Assembly: GCA_033813635.1 (NCBI GenBank)
Contig: JAPXRI010000009.1
Span: 1 to 64,000, forward strand
From: JAPXRI01 sp033813635
GTDB lineage: Bacteria; Bacillota; Clostridia; Oscillospirales; QAMX01
Direction of reading: 5' to 3'
Length of the DNA stretch: 64,000 nucleotides
Positions 61,443 to 64,000 of the stretch are shown one piece after another. Below the pieces are notes generated by a model. The model was given only the letters and a program-made list of their open reading frames with translations. It had not been told where the DNA came from and searched no databases. Made by a program: the position numbers and the translations under genes. The first letter of the stretch is position 1; every line of letters starts with the position of its first letter.

Positions 61443-62180
61443 ATGGGGATAATAAAATACGGTTTTCTTGACGTGGACGGGACGAAAATCGAGTATGAGG
61501 TGAGCGGGAAACCGGACGGCGAGCCGCTGTTGCTGCTGGCTGGCAACGGCGGGGACATGCACTGCTTTGAGGACAGCCTTTTGCCCGAGCTCTCCGAGCG
61601 CTTCAAGATTCTCCGCCTTTCCACCCGGGGCACCGGCAAATCGGACCGTGGACCCGGCAGGCTCACCTTCGAGACGGAGGCAGACGACATCCGCGCGCTT
61701 CTCGACAGTCTTGGCATCGATAAAACCAATATTTTCGGCTTCAGCGACGGCGGAAACCTCGGCCTTGTCTTTACGGTCGCGTACCAGGAAAGGGTCAAAG
61801 CGCTCGCGGTAATGGGGTCAAACCTGAACACCTTAGGGACGAAGACTCGGGAACAGCTCAAGATACACAAGAAGTTCGTAGCACTCTCGCGCAAGGCCAA
61901 AAAGACAAACGACCCCGCCGTCGCGCTGGCACGCGACATCGAGGGCATGATGGTAGGCCAGCCCCGCCTGAACTTCAAAAAAATCAGCGTGATTAAGGTG
62001 CCGTTTCTGAATATCTACGGCGAACACGATATGATCAAGCGCCGCCACTCCCGCAGTATAACCAGAGCCGTCGAAAACGGCGATGAAATGATGATCCTGA
62101 ACCGCGGCCACGGCTCGTCGTTTGACAAAAGCCGCCTCTTCATTATCCCCGTTCTCCTCCGTTTCTTCGGCGCGATATAG
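61443..62180 (+). CDS. Alpha/beta hydrolase
   Basis: 245 residues with the alpha/beta-hydrolase fold: oxyanion region LLLAGNGGDMHCF, nucleophile elbow GFSDGGN (Ser), acid in NIYGEHDMI (Asp) and base in LNRGHGSSF (His). Cytoplasmic esterase or lactonase type; substrate unknown. AGGAGA precedes ATG. It lies 28 bp after the alpha-galactosidase remnant and might have shared its promoter. Confidence 0.88.
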   Translation: MGIIKYGFLDVDGTKIEYEVSGKPDGEPLLLLAGNGGDMHCFEDSLLPELSERFKILRLSTRGTGKSDRGPGRLTFETEADDIRALLDSLGIDKTNIFGFSDGGNLGLVFTVAYQERVKALAVMGSNLNTLGTKTREQLKIHKKFVALSRKAKKTNDPAVALARDIEGMMVGQPRLNFKKISVIKVPFLNIYGEHDMIKRRHSRSITRAVENGDEMMILNRGHGSSFDKSRLFIIPVLLRFFGAI

Positions 62181-62185
62181 ACGCT

Positions 62186-62217
62186 AAAGGGAAAATCCGC
62201 GACGGATTTTCCCTTTT
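62186..62217 (+). terminator. Terminator of the alpha/beta hydrolase gene
   Basis: AAAGGGAAAATCCG (62186-62199) against CGGATTTTCCCTTTT (62203-62217), a 14-bp stem with a tiny loop and terminal TTTT. Confidence 0.8.
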
Positions 62218-62304
62218 ATATTAATATTTATTTGCAGCGTAAAGAAATCCCGGCTTTTTGTGACCTATATATGGAACCTGCGAACTCGGAGAGGGAATCG
62301 CGAT

Positions 62305-62493
62305 ATGACCGAGTATTACAGATGGCTGTACGCCTATGTTTTCAACAGGCTGCACTCCTTTTCCGACACGGAGGACGTGCTGCAGGAAACCTATCTCTGC
62401 GCGCTTTTAAACCGCCTTTTTGCCCATGTTGGTACCGTTGTCCGGAAGCTCCGTCTCTGTGCCGTTTTTTTAAGAACGCGGCAATATGTTTGA
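62305..62493 (+). pseudogene. Truncated ECF-type sigma factor fragment
   Basis: A 62-codon frame from ATG 62305 (GAGGGAAT upstream). The first 37 residues match sigma-70 region 2, RNA polymerase binding part (YRWLYAYVFNRLHSFSDTEDVLQETYLCALLNR, with the SDTEDVLQETYL core). After this the sequence turns into unrelated residues and stops; region 4 is absent. The upstream frame is open but has no better start. It is most likely a decayed remnant. Confidence 0.5.
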
Positions 62494-62580
62494 TATTTCC
62501 GGGGGCGCATGGTATAATGGAACCGATGAAATTAAAACAAAAAGAGCTTTCATCAAAAATAACGATAACGGAGGTATCGC

Positions 62581-63102
62581 ATGGCACCCGCGTTTTTTGC
62601 TCTCGGTTTCGGAAATTTCATCGGAAATATCGACACCGTTTCGGCAATACTGTATATCGCCGGAATCATCCTGCTCTTTGTCGAGATGTTCATACCGGGG
62701 TTCGGCATCGCCGGCGGGATAGGCACGGCGCTTATTATCGTCGGCATTATAATGACCGCCACCAGCGTTCTAGAAGCGGTGCTGATGTTCCTCATTCTGC
62801 TCGCCCTTGTGGCGCTGGTCCTCGTACTTATTCTGCGCTCTGCTAAAAAAGGAAAGCTCTCTAAAAAGCTGATTCTCCGCAGTGCCGCGACCCGCGGCGA
62901 GGGCTTCTCCGCGTCGGAGGACACCTCGTCCCTTGTGGGGTTCGAGGGCGTAGCGGCGACAAAGCTCCGCCCCGCCGGGACAGGAGAGTTCGACGGGAAG
63001 CGCCTCGACGTGGTCTCCGACGGCGAGTTCATCGAGCCGGGCTCAAAAATCAAAATTACCTCCGCGCAGGGTAGAAAAATCGTAGTGAAATCAATTAAGT
63101 AA
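62581..63102 (+). CDS. NfeD family membrane protein
   Basis: 173 residues: a TM region (VSAILYIAGIILLFVEMFIPGFGIAGGIGTALIIVGIIMT and a second long helix LMFLILLALVALVLVLILR) followed by a C-terminal OB-fold NfeD domain (SLVGFEGVAATKLRPAGTGEFDGKRLDVVSDGEFIEPGSKIKI). NfeD proteins pair with flotillins in membrane microdomains. GGAGG precedes the start. The flotillin gene follows 19 bp on. Confidence 0.9.
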   Translation: MAPAFFALGFGNFIGNIDTVSAILYIAGIILLFVEMFIPGFGIAGGIGTALIIVGIIMTATSVLEAVLMFLILLALVALVLVLILRSAKKGKLSKKLILRSAATRGEGFSASEDTSSLVGFEGVAATKLRPAGTGEFDGKRLDVVSDGEFIEPGSKIKITSAQGRKIVVKSIK

Positions 63103-63121
63103 AATATAAAGCGAAAGGACG

Positions 63122-64000
63122 ATGGCCATGGACCCCGTGTTGCTCTATCTGCTCGTTATAGCAGGAGTTATCTTTATCCTCTCTCTGTTTTTCAGCTTCA
63201 TTCCCGTCAGGCTCTGGATATCGGCCGCCGCCGCGGGCGTAAAGGTCGGCATTTTCAACCTGATCGGCATGCGCCTGCGCCGCGTCGCGCCGTCCCGGGT
63301 CGTGAACCCGATGATCAAGGCGACGAAAGCCGGGCTTGACGTCAACATCAACAAGCTCGAGGCCCACTACCTCGCCGGCGGCAATGTCGACAGAGTCGTC
63401 AACGCCCTTGTGGCCGCGCAGAGGGCGGACATCCCGCTGCAGTTTGAGCGCGCGGCCGCGATCGACCTCGCCGGCCGGGACGTCCTCGAGGCCGTCCAGA
63501 TGAGCGTCAACCCGAAGGTCATCGAGACGCCGCTTATCGCCGCGATCGCGAAGGACGGCATTGAGCTCAAGGCAAAGGCGAGAGTCACCGTCAGGGCCAA
63601 TATCGACAGGCTCGTCGGCGGCGCCGGGGAGCAGACGATCATCGCCCGGGTCGGCGAGGGCATAGTAACCACCATCGGCTCGGCGCTCTCCCACAAAGAC
63701 GTTTTGGAAAACCCCGACAGGATCTCGAACACGGTCCTAACCAAGGGTCTCGACGCAGGCACCGCGTTTGAGATTCTCTCAATCGATATCGCGGATGTGG
63801 ACGTGGGCCGCAACATCGGCGCCCAGCTGCAGACCGACCAGGCCGAGGCCGACAAGCGCATCGCCCAGGCAAAGGCCGAGGAGCGCCGCGCGATGGCCGT
63901 GGCGACAGAGCAGGAGATGAAGGCCGCCGTCGTCGAAATGCGCGCGAAGGTCATAGAGGCCGAGGCCGAGGTCCCAAAGGCGATGGCCGAGGCGCTCCGC
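63122..64000 (+). CDS. floA: Flotillin-like protein FloA (3' end beyond the window)
   Basis: 293 codons are present; the gene runs off the right edge, some 35-40 residues short of the usual length of about 330. ATG 63122 has AAAGGA upstream. An N-terminal membrane hairpin ([30 protein letters not shown]) is followed by the SPFH-like domain ([72 protein letters not shown]), then the Glu/Ala-rich coiled coil ([31 protein letters not shown]). FloA scaffolds functional membrane microdomains. It is in an operon with nfeD. Confidence 0.95.
   Translation, partial: MAMDPVLLYLLVIAGVIFILSLFFSFIPVRLWISAAAAGVKVGIFNLIGMRLRRVAPSRVVNPMIKATKAGLDVNINKLEAHYLAGGNVDRVVNALVAAQRADIPLQFERAAAIDLAGRDVLEAVQMSVNPKVIETPLIAAIAKDGIELKAKARVTVRANIDRLVGGAGEQTIIARVGEGIVTTIGSALSHKDVLENPDRISNTVLTKGLDAGTAFEILSIDIADVDVGRNIGAQLQTDQAEADKRIAQAKAEERRAMAVATEQEMKAAVVEMRAKVIEAEAEVPKAMAEALR

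Overview
The window is a 64 kb chromosomal stretch of a GC-rich anaerobic Clostridia-type Firmicute, most likely an uncultured Oscillospirales/Christensenellales-like gut or digester bacterium. This rests on gene families and layout, since no rRNA marker is present. The signs are an Rnf complex in the clostridial order C-D-G-E-A-B followed by a NusG-domain-II protein and a Gx transporter, a PyrR-attenuated pyrR-uracil permease unit, QueT, DUF4364 and DUF3048 proteins, FloA/NfeD, strong AGGAGG-type ribosome binding sites, and many sigma-A promoters with 17-bp spacers. There is no phage, IS element, CRISPR array or rRNA operon. One tRNA gene (Gln, CTG) is present.

Layout. 1-8 kb: an orphan sugar-binding lipoprotein, tRNA-Gln, a membrane GtrA protein with a decayed glycosyltransferase half, rlmI, and two paralogous prepilin-like proteins with Ig-like modules. 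8-18.5 kb: a large beta-propeller protein, two c-di-GMP signalling proteins (HD-GYP and PAS-GAF-PAS-GGDEF-HD-GYP), murI, a glycosidase-like propeller, a frameshifted leucine-rich-repeat lipoprotein and a flavodoxin. 18.5-21.6 kb: a rodA-like gene behind two tandem metallophosphoesterases, with a palindrome on the promoter. 21.8-31 kb: a glycan locus (AraC regulator, cytoplasmic sulfatase, binding protein, two permeases), a TIM-barrel epimerase, an unknown protein and a GH127-like enzyme. 31-39.3 kb: a same-strand housekeeping run (galK, DUF4364, DUF3048, prfA, sua5, coaE, M18 peptidase, fba). 39.5-45.8 kb: Smr protein, pyrR-uraA with its attenuator, valS-GNAT. 45.9-52.8 kb: rnfCDGEAB, NusG-II, Gx transporter, queT. 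52.9-64 kb: a fibro-slime surface protein interrupted by an amber codon, an orphan glycyl radical enzyme, two more orphan sugar-binding lipoproteins, a collapsed GH36 alpha-galactosidase, an alpha/beta hydrolase, a sigma-factor fragment, and nfeD-floA running off the end.

The overall picture is an anaerobe living on complex, partly sulfated polysaccharides. It has extracellular binding lipoproteins, glycosidases and a sulfatase, and conserves energy with Rnf. Several accessory genes are decaying: the LRR lipoprotein, the alpha-galactosidase, the fibro-slime protein, the sigma fragment and the GT2 half of the GtrA protein. The items most worth following up are the orphan glycyl radical enzyme with an unusual active-site signature, the Ig-bearing prepilin pair, the CoaE without a Walker A lysine, the amber-interrupted surface protein, and the regulatory structures at pyrR, queT and the phosphoesterase-rodA promoter.
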